NCBI RefSeq assembly: GCF_001258055.1
Contig: NZ_CVRM01000011.1
Span: 889,739 to 953,738, forward strand
Origin: Phaeobacter italicus
GTDB taxonomy: Bacteria > Pseudomonadota > Alphaproteobacteria > Rhodobacterales > Rhodobacteraceae
Length of the DNA stretch: 64,000 nucleotides
Reading direction: 5' to 3'
Made by a program: the position numbers and the translations under genes. Numbering within the stretch: the first letter of the stretch is position 1; every line of letters begins with the position of its first letter. The notes beneath the pieces were generated by a model. The model saw only the letters and a list, made by a program, of their open reading frames with translations. It ran no database searches and was not told the origin of the DNA. Positions 20,533-30,055 of the stretch are shown in pieces.

Positions 20533-21351
20533 TCAGCTGTCTTTGCTGCCGCCTGTCAGCACCTGGTTCATGCTGACTGCGGGCTGATCGCAGCCTGCTT
20601 CGCCGACGATCTTGGCCGGCACGCCAGCAACCGTTTTGCAGGGAGGAACCTCTTGCAGCACCACAGAGCCTGCAGCGATCCGCGAGCAATGGCCGATCTT
20701 GATGTTGCCCAGCACCTTGGCCCCTGCCCCGATCAGCACACCGTCGCCGATCTTCGGGTGGCGGTCTTCCTCTTCTTTGCCGGTCCCGCCAAGCGTGACA
20801 GAATGCAGCATCGACACATTGTCCCCCACCACGGCGGTTTCGCCGATCACGATGGAATGGGCGTGGTCGATCATGATCCCGCGGCCGATGCGAGCGGCGG
20901 GGGGGGTATCAACGCCAAAAATCTCCGAGATCCGCATCTGGAAGAAATAGGCCAGGTCGTAATCTCCCTGCGTCCACAGCCAATGGGCCACGCGATAGCA
21001 TTGCACCGCCTGATAGCCCTTGAAGTAGAGGATCGGCTGCAACAGCCGGTGGCAGGCGGGATCGCGTTCATAGACCGCCATCAGATCGGCCCGTCCTGCA
21101 GCAACCAGATCGGGATTTTCGTCATAGGCCCGATCGACGATCTCGCGCAGGATCACCATCGACATCTCGTTGGAGCACAGTTTCGCGGCGATCCGATACG
21201 ACAGCGCCTTTTCCAGCGACTTATGGTGCAGGATACAGGCGTGGATCAACCCACCCATCAGCGGCTGACGGGTCACGGCGTCCTGCGCCTCGGTGGTGAT
21301 CTTGTCCCAGACGGGGTCGACTGAACTGACGGCTTGGCGCGTCTCAAGCAT
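20533..21351 (-). CDS. cysE: serine O-acetyltransferase
   Basis: A 272-residue enzyme that acetylates L-serine with acetyl-CoA, the first step of cysteine synthesis in the cytoplasm. The N-terminal helical part (1-150) precedes a left-handed beta-helix built of hexapeptide repeats (IGRGIMIDHAHSIVIGETAVVG). The catalytic His/Asp pair lies in the IDHAHS segment, and the flexible loop GGTGKEEEDRHPKIGDG is present. ATG 21351 follows a strong AGGAGG; an upstream frame extension of 20 residues is not supported. The gene is on the minus strand downstream of the GTA cluster, separated from it by 330 bases with its own promoter region. Confidence 0.96.
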   Translation of the reverse strand: MLETRQAVSSVDPVWDKITTEAQDAVTRQPLMGGLIHACILHHKSLEKALSYRIAAKLCSNEMSMVILREIVDRAYDENPDLVAAGRADLMAVYERDPACHRLLQPILYFKGYQAVQCYRVAHWLWTQGDYDLAYFFQMRISEIFGVDTPPAARIGRGIMIDHAHSIVIGETAVVGDNVSMLHSVTLGGTGKEEEDRHPKIGDGVLIGAGAKVLGNIKIGHCSRIAAGSVVLQEVPPCKTVAGVPAKIVGEAGCDQPAVSMNQVLTGGSKDS

Positions 21352-21681
21352 GGCTTGGCCTCCTGTGCTCTTCGCAGGATAGCTATCTAAGCGAAAAAAC
21401 ACCAACCGCAATATTGTGATCAGGGGGATCAGCGACGCTCATATGTCGGGAAATCGGCACGGGGGGGCAGATGCGGCGGTGGGGATTTCCTTCCGGAAGC
21501 GACCGCAACCCATTGTTTTCAAAGCGATTAATTAGCATTCACCCGAGACATGTGCATCGTTGCACGCCCCCTGTGCAGATCGACCGGACCGGGGTTTGAG
21601 TTTTTTTGAGTATTTTCAGAAAGATGACAATGACGGTCGCGCCCAGGACGAACGCGCCCCTGTGCCCGGTGCTCCGGCCCA
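21352..21681. other. cysE upstream region
   Basis: About 330 bases between cysE and the last GTA-linked gene. It holds the second copy of the TTTTTGAGTATTTT motif (21601-21629) and presumably the cysE promoter. No supported gene. Confidence 0.5.
21601..21629 (+). repeat. roseobacter-type intergenic motif, copy B
   Basis: TTTTTTTGAGTATTTTCAGA then AAGATGACA. It matches copy A (20439-20465) in opposite orientation, so the two flank cysE pointing outward. Confidence 0.5.
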
Positions 21682-21987
21682 TCAGGCGGGCGGTGATGGG
21701 TCCGCGCTTGCATGATCTGCAAGATGTGCCAGCACCATGCGGGTGCAGGCGAGATAGCCGGGATGATCCAGAAAGGGTTCATCGGCGAGGGTAAAGCGGC
21801 GCGCCGCTCCCGAGAGCGAGCCATCGCCCCAGAGGCGACAGCAGCGACCGGTGTGCTGGTGGTGGCGCAACGCCAGCCCGGCCCCGGCAAAGATCCGCCT
21901 GCACAGCCGCTGCCGTTGCGCCGGGGCCACCGCCAGCAGGGCCCGCGCAACAGAGGTCACATCGATCGGCATAACCGGACGGCGCAT
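21682..21987 (-). CDS. DUF7742 family protein at the end of the GTA cluster
   Basis: A 101-residue protein beginning MRRPVMPIDVTSVARALLAV, with LWGDGSLSGAARRF and DHPGYLACTRMVLAHL near the C-terminus. It resembles the short DUF7742 proteins that follow gp15 in roseobacter GTA clusters. The role is unknown. The ATG overlaps the gp15 stop as TGATG, so translation is coupled to gp15. Family assignment is from memory of the pattern. Confidence 0.72.
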   Translation of the reverse strand: MRRPVMPIDVTSVARALLAVAPAQRQRLCRRIFAGAGLALRHHQHTGRCCRLWGDGSLSGAARRFTLADEPFLDHPGYLACTRMVLAHLADHASADPSPPA

Positions 21988-24900
21988 CACAAGAGCCTCA
22001 GACGGCCCGCAGCCCCAGCGCCGTAACGCGCCGATATCTGCGCCACTTCGATCTGGTCGCCGGGGGCCACGGCATCGGTGGTTTGATCAGACACCGCATA
22101 GACCCAGGATGGCTGGCTCAGCCGTTCTTCGCGCAGCACCCTGTCCCCGCGCAGCAGACGCAGGCGATAGCGTTCCAGATCTTCCCCCAGCGGAATGTCC
22201 TCACCCTCCCAGCGGTCCGCGTCGATCCGTCCACGCCGGATCCAGCTGAGGGTCACGTCGCCTGCGCCCAGCGCGCCGCTCTGGTGCAGATGCACGGGTG
22301 CGTAGGGGCGCAGGCCCTCGCCACCAAAAGCCGCCTCAAGATGGGTGTAGCTTGGATCATCATAGGGGCGCGCCGCAGAGCCGATGCGATAATGACGATT
22401 GAGCCCGCGCTGATTGGCGCTCAGCTCGATTTGATCCGGCACGCCGTTCATGGCCACGACATAGGACCCCTTGGGCCAAAGCGGCGGCATCCGGGCATCG
22501 CTGCCCTGCAGCCCGCGCAGACGGTTTGAGAGCAGATAGCGCCCGGGCGCAATCAGCTCGGCGGTGGTGAATTGGAACAGCTCCCAGTTGGCCGGGCTGC
22601 CATCCCCGATGGCCATCAGGTTGGCCCCGTTCAAGACCGCCTGCGGGTCGCGGCCATGAAGCTGGCCGTGGATCAGGTCGACCTCCAGCGCAGCCCCCCG
22701 GTCCCACCGCCCCAAAGGCCCGGCCGCAAGGGCGGTGTTTGTCACCCCGACCGTGGCAGACGCGGCCAGAATGTCCTCCAGCCCATAGTCTGCATCACCG
22801 GGCGCAGCATACACCGCAACGCGGCCTGGCCAGGGGTCAGCGACCACCGCGAGATGGGGCGCATGTGGCAGCTCGTCCCCGCTGATGAGCGGCAGATCAA
22901 GGAACAGTGGCAAAACCGGCACGGGCGCGGCAAAGGGGGTCACGCCCGGCAGCTCTTCCTCCAGCGCGGGGCGGGTGTAGATCTCCGGGTCGATCCGCAC
23001 CGCCTCTATCAGCTGGGTCTGGCCCTGCTCCACCCGGTCGATGCGATACTGCGCTGTGGGATTGGGGGGCTGACCATCCCGGCCCAGCGCGGCAGGGTCT
23101 TGGACCGGCAGGGTGATCACGTCTCCCGCACCGATGCGCATCTTTGAGGGCGGCAGCTCAAGGCGCAGGCTGTCACGGGCAATGCGGGCCTCGCTCAGCC
23201 AGCGCTGGACGATCTGGCGTCCCTCTGTGCGGGACAGCGCCATGGGCAATTCCGTATCGCTCACGCCATGTGTGGCTTCATCCGGCAGGATCGCCTCTTC
23301 CACCCGCAGATCATGGGGGCCACCCCAGTCGACAAACCGCAGCCGTACCCGACCGGACAGCTCTGCCTGAGCGGCGCGTGTGCGTTCAACCGTGCCGTCG
23401 ATCTCCTCGCCGTCAACCAGCGCGGCAAGAGCAAGCGGCTGCGCCCCGCGACCTGATCGTGCGCGAAACTGCAAGAGCCCGTCACGTTCGATGGCATCGA
23501 CCCCATGGCGCAGCAGCAAGGGCTGCAAGGCCGCGCGGGCCTCTGCGATGTCACTGACAGTGTAGCCCCGCACCAGACCCTCGACCCCCGTCAGGGCCAG
23601 CGCATCGCGGGAGAGCCCGGCCCCGAGACAGATTTCTTCAAGAACCGAGGCAAGGCTGCGCTGCCCTACCCGTCCGTTCAGCCAATGGCCGCGCAGATAG
23701 TTATCTCCGTCGCTCCAGATGCCCAGCGCATTGGGAAAGGTGGGAAAGGGGCGCGCGTCCCAGGCCCAGACATAGGCATTGGACATATCCAGCATGGGCC
23801 CGCCGTAGATGTCCGAGATCAGATTTCTGCCCTCTTCCTGCCAATAGCCCAACACGGCCCGCAGATAGGCCAGTTGCATCAGGTCGTCACGCTGACCGTC
23901 CGAATGTTTTGGCAGTTTGGATTCCGAGCTTTTGGGATCGAGAAACTTGTTGGGTTGATTGCTGCCCTTGTCGATGGCGGCGCATCCCAGTTCGGTGAAC
24001 CAGATGGGTTTGCTTTTGGGTTCCCATTCGGTGGGCAAGGCTGCGCGCATTCCGTCTATCCGGTCATGATGGGGATTGGACCACCAGTTGCGGATATCCT
24101 TGTAACGCCACACCCAGGCCTCATCATGGGCGCCATCGGTGATCGGGGTGCGGATCTGGGCCGCTTCGGCGTCGGTTGAGTGGTAATACCACTCATAGCC
24201 TTCGCCCCCTTCAATGCCGCCGCGCAGATAGTCGAGATCATAGATGCTGGGCGCACCGGCCTCAGCATCCAGATGATCCTCGCCTGCGCGCCAGTCGGAC
24301 AGGGGCATGTAGTTGTCGATCCCGACGAAATCGATCTCCGGATCTGCCCAGAGCGGGTCGAGGTGGAAATAGCGGTTTCCCTCCGGACTTTTGTAGCCCC
24401 AGTATTCGGACCAGTCCGCTGCATAGCCGATCTTGGTCTCTGCCCCCAGTATCTGGCGCACCTGCTGGGTGAGATCGCGCAGCGCGGCAACCGCGGGAAA
24501 GCCCTGATCATCGCGGATCTGGGTCAACGCGCGCATCTCTGAGCCGATGCAAAAGGCCTCTACCCCACCCGCCGCTGCACAAAGTGCGGCGTTGTGCAGG
24601 ATGAACCGCGCGAGCCCCCAATCCTCTGGATCGCCACTATAGGTGACGCTGCCGGGGCTGGCAGGCTGGCCGTTCTGCGCAGCCTTGCCCACGGTGATGG
24701 TGAAATCCGCAGCTGTCACCTGACCAAAGAAGGCCGCAACCTCGCTCTGCGCAGCGGCACTGCCATCGGGGCTGCCGGTCTGCCCCGGAGCCACAGACAG
24801 GGTGATCCGCCCCCGCCAGGGCAGATGCGGCTGGCCGGTCTGACCGGTCCAGGGGTCGGGCAGGTCATTGCCTGCGAGCTGGTCCATCAGGATGAAGGGA

Positions 24901-25991
24901 TAGAACATTACCCGCTGGCCGCGCGCCTGCAGCGCATGGATGGCCTCCATCACTGCCTGATCGGTCGGGGTGCCGCCATAGATGGGCCGGTCTTCCACCC
25001 GCGCGATCAACTCTGCCTCGGCCCGACCAATCCCGGCAACGCCCCACGGCATATTGGCGCCTTCGACCTCGTGCCGTTCTACCTTGGGGCGGATCTGACA
25101 GGCACTGCATCGCAGGTCATTGCCAAACCACGACACGATCAGCGAGGCCGCACCGCAGTTTGGCAGCTCTGCCTCCAGCGTATCGAGAGAGGTGACAAGG
25201 TCGCTCTCTCCCGAGGGGCTGTGAGAATTGGCAGGCTTGGCCTGTCCGGGGCCGTGATCGTAATGCATCGGAGTGGCGGCCAAGGCATATTCGCCCGTGC
25301 CCGGCATCAGCGCCACCCCCTGCACCAGTTGTGGCAGGTCCAGATCATAGCTGCTGCTGTCGGGCTGTTCGGCGCGCAGCACTTCGAACGAGAACTGCGG
25401 CACCCGGTTGCCAAAGCGCTCCAGCGACAGGTTCTCCATCACCACATAGGCGGTGCCGCGATAGGCTGGCACCTGCCCTGCTCCCTCTATCGCCTCCATC
25501 ACCGGATCGGGCGCCTGATCCATGGTGCCCCGGTAGACCGTCATGTTGAGATCCTTGGGCGCCACCTCTTCGCCATCGGCCCAGACACGGCCGATATGGG
25601 TAATCTCTCCCCCGCAGACCGCAATCGCCAGTGAGACGTCATAGCTGTAGCTGGTGACCTGGGGCTGGCGCGCGCCGCCGCCCTTGCCGCCGCCCCCGGT
25701 GGTGGTAGTGGTTTCGCGAAACTGCGAGGCCCAGATCACCTGCCCGCCAACCCGCATCCGGCCAAAGACCTGCGCCACCGGCTGGCCGTCGCTGGCATGG
25801 GTGAGGCGAAAGCGTTCGACGCGGCCGGTCTCTACCGGTTCGCTGCCTGCCCCAAAAAGACGGCTGTCAATGGCGCGCCCCACAGTGGCCCCAAGGGCGC
25901 GGCCAATCGCAACCGAGGACAGGCCCGCAACAGCCCCACCCACAGATCCACCAAGCGCAGCACCCGCTGCCGACAAAAGAATGGTCGCCAT
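21987..25991 (-). CDS. GTA gp15, megatron tail tip / host-attachment protein
   Basis: At 1334 residues this is the largest GTA gene. It has a Gly/Ala-rich hydrophobic N-terminus (about 4-35) and a beta-rich tail-assembly part. A central TIM-barrel, glycoside-hydrolase-like domain at about 430-760 includes WFTELGCAAIDKG and YVWAWDARPFPTFP. Phage-tail-3-like modules and a C-terminal Rcc01698-like region follow. In RcGTA this protein closes the tail end and contacts the recipient envelope. The glycosidase-like domain may act on surface polysaccharide, which is inference. The start is the ATG in a TGATG overlap with gp14; a GTG one codon earlier is possible. Confidence 0.94.
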   Translation of the reverse strand: MATILLSAAGAALGGSVGGAVAGLSSVAIGRALGATVGRAIDSRLFGAGSEPVETGRVERFRLTHASDGQPVAQVFGRMRVGGQVIWASQFRETTTTTGGGGKGGGARQPQVTSYSYDVSLAIAVCGGEITHIGRVWADGEEVAPKDLNMTVYRGTMDQAPDPVMEAIEGAGQVPAYRGTAYVVMENLSLERFGNRVPQFSFEVLRAEQPDSSSYDLDLPQLVQGVALMPGTGEYALAATPMHYDHGPGQAKPANSHSPSGESDLVTSLDTLEAELPNCGAASLIVSWFGNDLRCSACQIRPKVERHEVEGANMPWGVAGIGRAEAELIARVEDRPIYGGTPTDQAVMEAIHALQARGQRVMFYPFILMDQLAGNDLPDPWTGQTGQPHLPWRGRITLSVAPGQTGSPDGSAAAQSEVAAFFGQVTAADFTITVGKAAQNGQPASPGSVTYSGDPEDWGLARFILHNAALCAAAGGVEAFCIGSEMRALTQIRDDQGFPAVAALRDLTQQVRQILGAETKIGYAADWSEYWGYKSPEGNRYFHLDPLWADPEIDFVGIDNYMPLSDWRAGEDHLDAEAGAPSIYDLDYLRGGIEGGEGYEWYYHSTDAEAAQIRTPITDGAHDEAWVWRYKDIRNWWSNPHHDRIDGMRAALPTEWEPKSKPIWFTELGCAAIDKGSNQPNKFLDPKSSESKLPKHSDGQRDDLMQLAYLRAVLGYWQEEGRNLISDIYGGPMLDMSNAYVWAWDARPFPTFPNALGIWSDGDNYLRGHWLNGRVGQRSLASVLEEICLGAGLSRDALALTGVEGLVRGYTVSDIAEARAALQPLLLRHGVDAIERDGLLQFRARSGRGAQPLALAALVDGEEIDGTVERTRAAQAELSGRVRLRFVDWGGPHDLRVEEAILPDEATHGVSDTELPMALSRTEGRQIVQRWLSEARIARDSLRLELPPSKMRIGAGDVITLPVQDPAALGRDGQPPNPTAQYRIDRVEQGQTQLIEAVRIDPEIYTRPALEEELPGVTPFAAPVPVLPLFLDLPLISGDELPHAPHLAVVADPWPGRVAVYAAPGDADYGLEDILAASATVGVTNTALAAGPLGRWDRGAALEVDLIHGQLHGRDPQAVLNGANLMAIGDGSPANWELFQFTTAELIAPGRYLLSNRLRGLQGSDARMPPLWPKGSYVVAMNGVPDQIELSANQRGLNRHYRIGSAARPYDDPSYTHLEAAFGGEGLRPYAPVHLHQSGALGAGDVTLSWIRRGRIDADRWEGEDIPLGEDLERYRLRLLRGDRVLREERLSQPSWVYAVSDQTTDAVAPGDQIEVAQISARYGAGAAGRLRLL

Positions 25992-26506
25992 CACATCACC
26001 TCTTCACCAACTGCGTCACTGTCTGCATCGCCCTCGCCGCGCGTGTTGCTGCACCCCGCAGGCACCTGCATCGGAAAGGCAAAGCGCGCCACGATCCGCC
26101 GCTGCCAGGGCCTGCTGAGCGCGGTTTCCACCACGCCATGGCCGCAATAGGCGTGGATGAACCGCGCGGGCGCATCGACGGCGGTCTGGATCGCCACATG
26201 TTTGGCCACTGCACCCGCGCGCATGCGAAACAGGATCACATCCCCGATGGCCTCCGCCTCACTCGGTTTCGGCGCGAGATGGCGCAAAGCCGCCTGCCAC
26301 AGCGCCTCTTCGCCCTGTGGTTCGGACCAATCCATTGTATAGGCGGGCGGATGCTCGGGCTCTGTTCCGTAGCAGCTGCGCCAGACACCCCGGATCAGCC
26401 CCAGACAGTCGCACCCGGCCCCCAGCGCAGAGGCCTGATGCACATAAGGCGTGCCAAGCCATTGGCGCGCAGCCGCAACGATCGTGTCACCTGTTGGCTG
26501 GCTCAT
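25991..26506 (-). CDS. GTA gp14, NlpC/P60-type cell wall peptidase
   Basis: A 171-residue NlpC/P60 peptidase. The catalytic cysteine lies in LGAGCDCLGLIRGVW and the catalytic histidine is probably in AVAKHVAIQT. In RcGTA the protein sits at the tail tip and opens the recipient peptidoglycan. The start overlaps the gp13 stop as ATGA, and the stop overlaps the gp15 start as TGATG. Confidence 0.93.
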   Translation of the reverse strand: MSQPTGDTIVAAARQWLGTPYVHQASALGAGCDCLGLIRGVWRSCYGTEPEHPPAYTMDWSEPQGEEALWQAALRHLAPKPSEAEAIGDVILFRMRAGAVAKHVAIQTAVDAPARFIHAYCGHGVVETALSRPWQRRIVARFAFPMQVPAGCSNTRGEGDADSDAVGEEVM

Positions 26507-27492
26507 CTGCGGCTCCCCCCGGTGTTGCTGCCGCTCTGGCGCGGCACGCTCATCACCCAGTCCTCGCCCGGAATGTCGGGAAACCCCTGAAAGTTCGTGA
26601 CATTGTCAAATCGCGCCCTGCAGGTGGCAAACCGCTTGTCGCAACCTGCCGTCAGGCGGATCGCGTCTCCGGGCCTCAGCGCGGCGCGGATCGGCTCCCA
26701 CAGGGTAAGACGACGGTGGCTGCCCTGGGGGTCAGGCGCGGTGATCGCATCCCCAAGACTGCCTGCCACAGTTTGGTCGCTCTTGATCATCGCCCAGAGC
26801 CCACGGGCCTCGCCGCTCAGCACATCAAGGCGCCCGCCTGCAAACCAGCCCGGTTCAAACCCCATAAGCGCTGCAAACGTCAGAAACTGCGCATCCTCAA
26901 GACCCGCAACCGTCGTCTCCAGCCGATACCCCGGCGTGCTGAGATCAAAGCCACACTGCCGATCGCCCAGAACCGCAGTGCACGGTTTCTGGTAGATCCG
27001 CCCCATCGGCTGGTTCAACACCTCCGTCAGGCCCCGCAGCTCTGCCTCAAAAGCACCACCTGCACGGCGGATCTGGCCGAAATGGCCGCGAAACTGCAAC
27101 CAGCGCACCGAGACATCCGTCCAGTTCACCAGCCAGCAGCGCACCTCGGCGCCATCAAAGCGGCCCGCGTCGATCTCTGCTTCTGAAATCGCCACATCGC
27201 TCAGCGCGCCAAGCGCCTCGCTGTTGTCGATGGCGAGCCCCGTCGCCTGTTCCAGACTGCGCGCGTTCAGCCCGGTGCCCGCCCGAAAGCGCAGATCCTC
27301 AAAGCCCGCCGCATCCGCGCCAGTGGCGCCAAACTGCAGATCGCAGTCGTGATCGGTAAACCCATAGCGCGCCCCGTCCACGCGGCGCACCGCCCAGCAG
27401 CGGCACAGCGTCGTCAGCCCGGTGGCGAGATGGGCCTGGAACGCCGCGCTCATGCCGCCCTTGGCTGCGGTTGGTGTCTCTGGCCCGCTCAT
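26503..27492 (-). CDS. GTA gp13, tail hub protein (DUF2163)
   Basis: A 329-residue baseplate hub with DUF2163 features: YGFTDHDCDLQFG near the start and GCDKRFATCRARFDNVTNF near the C-terminus. Cysteines also occur in CTAVLGDRQCGFD. The RcGTA hub is reported to bind an iron-sulfur cluster through cysteines, and these conserved pairs are the likely ligands. The ATG at 27492 overlaps the gp12 stop as ATGA. An internal Met 13 residues later (MSAAFQAHLA) is also a possible start. Confidence 0.93.
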   Translation of the reverse strand: MSGPETPTAAKGGMSAAFQAHLATGLTTLCRCWAVRRVDGARYGFTDHDCDLQFGATGADAAGFEDLRFRAGTGLNARSLEQATGLAIDNSEALGALSDVAISEAEIDAGRFDGAEVRCWLVNWTDVSVRWLQFRGHFGQIRRAGGAFEAELRGLTEVLNQPMGRIYQKPCTAVLGDRQCGFDLSTPGYRLETTVAGLEDAQFLTFAALMGFEPGWFAGGRLDVLSGEARGLWAMIKSDQTVAGSLGDAITAPDPQGSHRRLTLWEPIRAALRPGDAIRLTAGCDKRFATCRARFDNVTNFQGFPDIPGEDWVMSVPRQSGSNTGGSRR

Positions 27493-28145
27493 ACCCGCAG
27501 CTCCACGACCGGGACGTTGGGCACATCACCGGCCTGAAAGGAGGCAACGCTGGTCTGGATGCGGTCCGTGTCAAACCGCACCGGCACGTCAAACTCGAAC
27601 CCCGCCCGCACCGCGAGGCCGGATTCCGGCGGGTGAGTGAACCGGATCAGGCCGGTCGATGCATCAAGGGTGTAATCCACCCCCTCCTGCAGCGCGTCCT
27701 GTTCGACACCCACCCGCACCGACCCCACCACGGGTTTGCTGATCGGGCGATCATAGCTTTGTGCGCCAGAGCGATAGCTCTTGGTCAGTTGGAAATCCTG
27801 CCGGACCCCATCCCCCATGCCGATGACCTGATCGTCAAAACGCACCTCCTGCGACGCGGCAGAGGATTTGTAGTCGGACCAGTCTTTCCAGCGAAACCCG
27901 TACATCTGGCCCTGGCGCGCCTCGAAAAACGCGATCAGGGCCTCGATGTCTTCGAGGCTGCGCAGCCCCAGTCCCGCGTCATAGCGGCGGCGCGAATGGG
28001 CCCAAGGGGTGTTGCGTTCTTCAAACCCATTGGCAAGCGTCACCACATCGGTGCGCCGCTCTGGCCCGCCGATGGAGCCAAAACTCAGCGATGCGGGAAA
28101 GCGTACGTCGTGAAAGCTGGGGGCGATTGGGGCGGTCTGGTCCAT
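27489..28145 (-). CDS. GTA gp12, distal tail protein (DUF2460)
   Basis: A 218-residue protein with the DUF2460 pattern: FHDVRFPASLSFGSIGGPER near the N-terminus, then RRRYDAGLGLRSLEDIEALI and MYGFRWKDWSDYKS. In RcGTA it forms the ring joining tail tube and hub. ATG 28145 has GGAG 7 bases upstream and is preferred over a start 12 codons earlier. Confidence 0.93.
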   Translation of the reverse strand: MDQTAPIAPSFHDVRFPASLSFGSIGGPERRTDVVTLANGFEERNTPWAHSRRRYDAGLGLRSLEDIEALIAFFEARQGQMYGFRWKDWSDYKSSAASQEVRFDDQVIGMGDGVRQDFQLTKSYRSGAQSYDRPISKPVVGSVRVGVEQDALQEGVDYTLDASTGLIRFTHPPESGLAVRAGFEFDVPVRFDTDRIQTSVASFQAGDVPNVPVVELRV

Positions 28146-28244
28146 GTCAGATCTCCGGAATACGGTGGAAAGAAGGGGCAAGCCCGCGACCGGGCGGTGG
28201 CCGGGCGGTGACCGGGCCGTGCAGTTTGGGCCGTATCTGGCAGG

Positions 28245-28901
28245 CTAGCGGTTTCGACTGCCCCGGCTCAGGGCGCGGCTCAGCTGGGCGGCGATCTGGC
28301 CCTGACTGCGCTGAAACCCCTGCACATCGGGCGTCTGAATGTTCATCACCACCTGCGTTGTGCCACCGCCCCCGGCCCGCACTCCAAGCGCGCCATCCGC
28401 CGTGCGCGCAAGCGGCAGGATCGCCTCGGGTCCGGCTTCGCCCATCAACCCGGTTCCGCCGCGCATGGGAAAGGACACAGGCCCCGAAACCACGCCCCCA
28501 CGGGCAAAGGGCATCACGCGCCCCTGCGAAAACGCCGCCCCGTCCGCAAAAGGCAGCAAACCGCCAACCAGCGACTGCATGCCATCAGACAGCAGCCCGC
28601 CGACGTGTTGGGTCACGGGCTTGATGGCGGCGGAATAGGTGGTCTGGATCATCGAACGCGCCATTGTGTCCAGCGCGTCCGACAGCTTCATGCCGTCAAA
28701 GACCACCCCGTCAAAGGCGCGGCGCAGCCCCTTGGACATGCCGCGTTCCAGGGTCTGGGCATCCTGCTGGGTGGCAGCAAAGGCCGCGCGCACCCGGCGC
28801 AGCTCTGCATCGAAACTTGCCGCCATAGAGGCCGCATCCCCCAGCGCTGCCCCAAGGGCATCACTGCGCTGTTCCAGCTCGCTCAAGTCGCTGTCGGCCA
28901 T
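28245..28901 (-). CDS. GTA gp11, tail tape measure protein
   Basis: A 218-residue, mostly helical protein. The N-terminal coiled coil (about 1-60, LEQRSDALGAALGDAASM) is followed by GVVFDGMKLSDALDTMARSM. Gly-rich stretches near PFARGGVVSGPVSFP and a MRGGTGLMGEAGPEAILPL segment typical of tape measure C-termini come next. The short length matches the short RcGTA tail. Its start overlaps the gp10.1 gene by 19 bases. Confidence 0.92.
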   Translation of the reverse strand: MADSDLSELEQRSDALGAALGDAASMAASFDAELRRVRAAFAATQQDAQTLERGMSKGLRRAFDGVVFDGMKLSDALDTMARSMIQTTYSAAIKPVTQHVGGLLSDGMQSLVGGLLPFADGAAFSQGRVMPFARGGVVSGPVSFPMRGGTGLMGEAGPEAILPLARTADGALGVRAGGGGTTQVVMNIQTPDVQGFQRSQGQIAAQLSRALSRGSRNR

Positions 28902-29155
28902 GTCTCGGGCTCCTTTCGTGGTGTGGTATCGCGGTCGGGGTCATCATCCATTTGGGCTGCGTCCGGAAAGGCGCGCATCAACGCCTGCAGCCCGTCGCGC
29001 GCCAGCGGCCTGTCGCCGCTGTCCTGCCCCAGCATCAGCCGCAGCTCTGCCGGGGTCAGCGCCCAGAACACCGCAGGGGGCAGACGCAGGTGACACAGGC
29101 CCGCCCGCATCAGCGCACGCCAGTCCAGGGCCGGTGCATCGCGGGCGTCATTCAT
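28883..29155 (-). CDS. GTA gp10.1, tail assembly chaperone-like (rcc01693 family)
   Basis: A 90-residue protein with ALDWRALMRAGLCHLRLPP and VFWALTPAELRLMLG, the pattern of the rcc01693-like phage tail assembly chaperones. It lies between gp10 and the tape measure gene, the usual place for such chaperones. It overlaps gp10 as ATGA and gp11 by 19 bases. Confidence 0.88.
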   Translation of the reverse strand: MNDARDAPALDWRALMRAGLCHLRLPPAVFWALTPAELRLMLGQDSGDRPLARDGLQALMRAFPDAAQMDDDPDRDTTPRKEPETWPTAT

Positions 29156-29541
29156 GCCGCTGCCCCGGTGCCAAAGCTCAACGCCAGCAGCTGGGCCGCA
29201 ACCTGCGCCGCACGGACAGGGCCGCCGGTGATCTCGGCCTCGGCAAGAGTGACCGCATCAAGCGGCTGGCCACCGCCCTGAAGCCCCGCCACCAAAAGCG
29301 CCAGCACATCGGTGGCAGAAAACCGACCCTCTTCGAACCGAGCAACCAGCGCGATGAGAGAGGGTTCCTCCAGCTGCGCCTCAAGCGCGGCCAGCGCACC
29401 CAGCGTCAGGCGCAGCACATGCACCACGCCATTGATCTCCAGCGCGACCTCTCCGGCGTGGGGATTGGCCTGTGTCCCAGCGGACATAAACCTGTGGGCG
29501 GCGAAGCTACGGGGGGCTGTCTGATCCATGCCGGCCCCCAT
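29152..29541 (-). CDS. GTA gp10 family protein
   Basis: About 129 residues with GEVALEINGVVHVLRLTLGA, a pattern of the GTA gp10 (tail tube domain-like) family, and LEEPSLIALVARFEEGRFSA. It is probably a tail assembly factor translated with gp10.1. The ATG at 29541 overlaps the gp9 stop as TGATG. Internal Met codons at 29529 and 29487 are also possible starts. Confidence 0.87.
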   Translation of the reverse strand: MGAGMDQTAPRSFAAHRFMSAGTQANPHAGEVALEINGVVHVLRLTLGALAALEAQLEEPSLIALVARFEEGRFSATDVLALLVAGLQGGGQPLDAVTLAEAEITGGPVRAAQVAAQLLALSFGTGAAA

Positions 29542-29954
29542 CAAATCGCCGTAAAGACCAGCGCACCGGCACTGGCCAGCGAAAGCTCATAGGTGGCTTC
29601 GCCGTTGTGGCTGCCTGCATATTCCAGCGCCGTCACCTGAAACGGGCCCTCGACGATGCCGAAATCCGGGATGATCACCTGAAAGGCGGGTGTCAGCCCG
29701 TCAAAGAACAGCTGGCGGGCCCGTTCATCCGTGCCCGCATCGCGAAAAATACCCGAGCCCGAAATATTGGCAGAGCGCACCCCGGCCCCCGCCAGCAGCT
29801 CGCGCCAGCCACCCTGGCTTTCCAGGCTGGTGACATCGACGCTTTCGGCGTTAAAGCTGATACGCGTGGCGCGCAGCCCTGCGATGGTTTCGAACTGGCC
29901 ATCGGCGGTCATATCCACCTTGACCAACAGATCCTTGCCGTTCTGGGCACCCAT
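29541..29954 (-). CDS. GTA gp9, major tail tube protein
   Basis: A 137-residue tail tube protein opening MGAQNGKDLLVKVDMTADGQ. Its core includes ESVDVTSLESQGGWRELLAG and FQVTALEYAGSHNGEATYEL, as in TP901-1-like tail tubes of GTA. GGAG lies 6 bases before the ATG. This is one of the better ribosome binding sites in the cluster, fitting a high-copy structural protein. Confidence 0.94.
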   Translation of the reverse strand: MGAQNGKDLLVKVDMTADGQFETIAGLRATRISFNAESVDVTSLESQGGWRELLAGAGVRSANISGSGIFRDAGTDERARQLFFDGLTPAFQVIIPDFGIVEGPFQVTALEYAGSHNGEATYELSLASAGALVFTAI

Positions 29955-30055
29955 GGTGTTCTCCTTTGATCTAGCGATGTCTGACCGGCGCCAAATTCAG
30001 CTGAACATTGAGCGCCAAGCCATTGGTTTGATTTCATAGTTTCCGGCAGCGGGCG

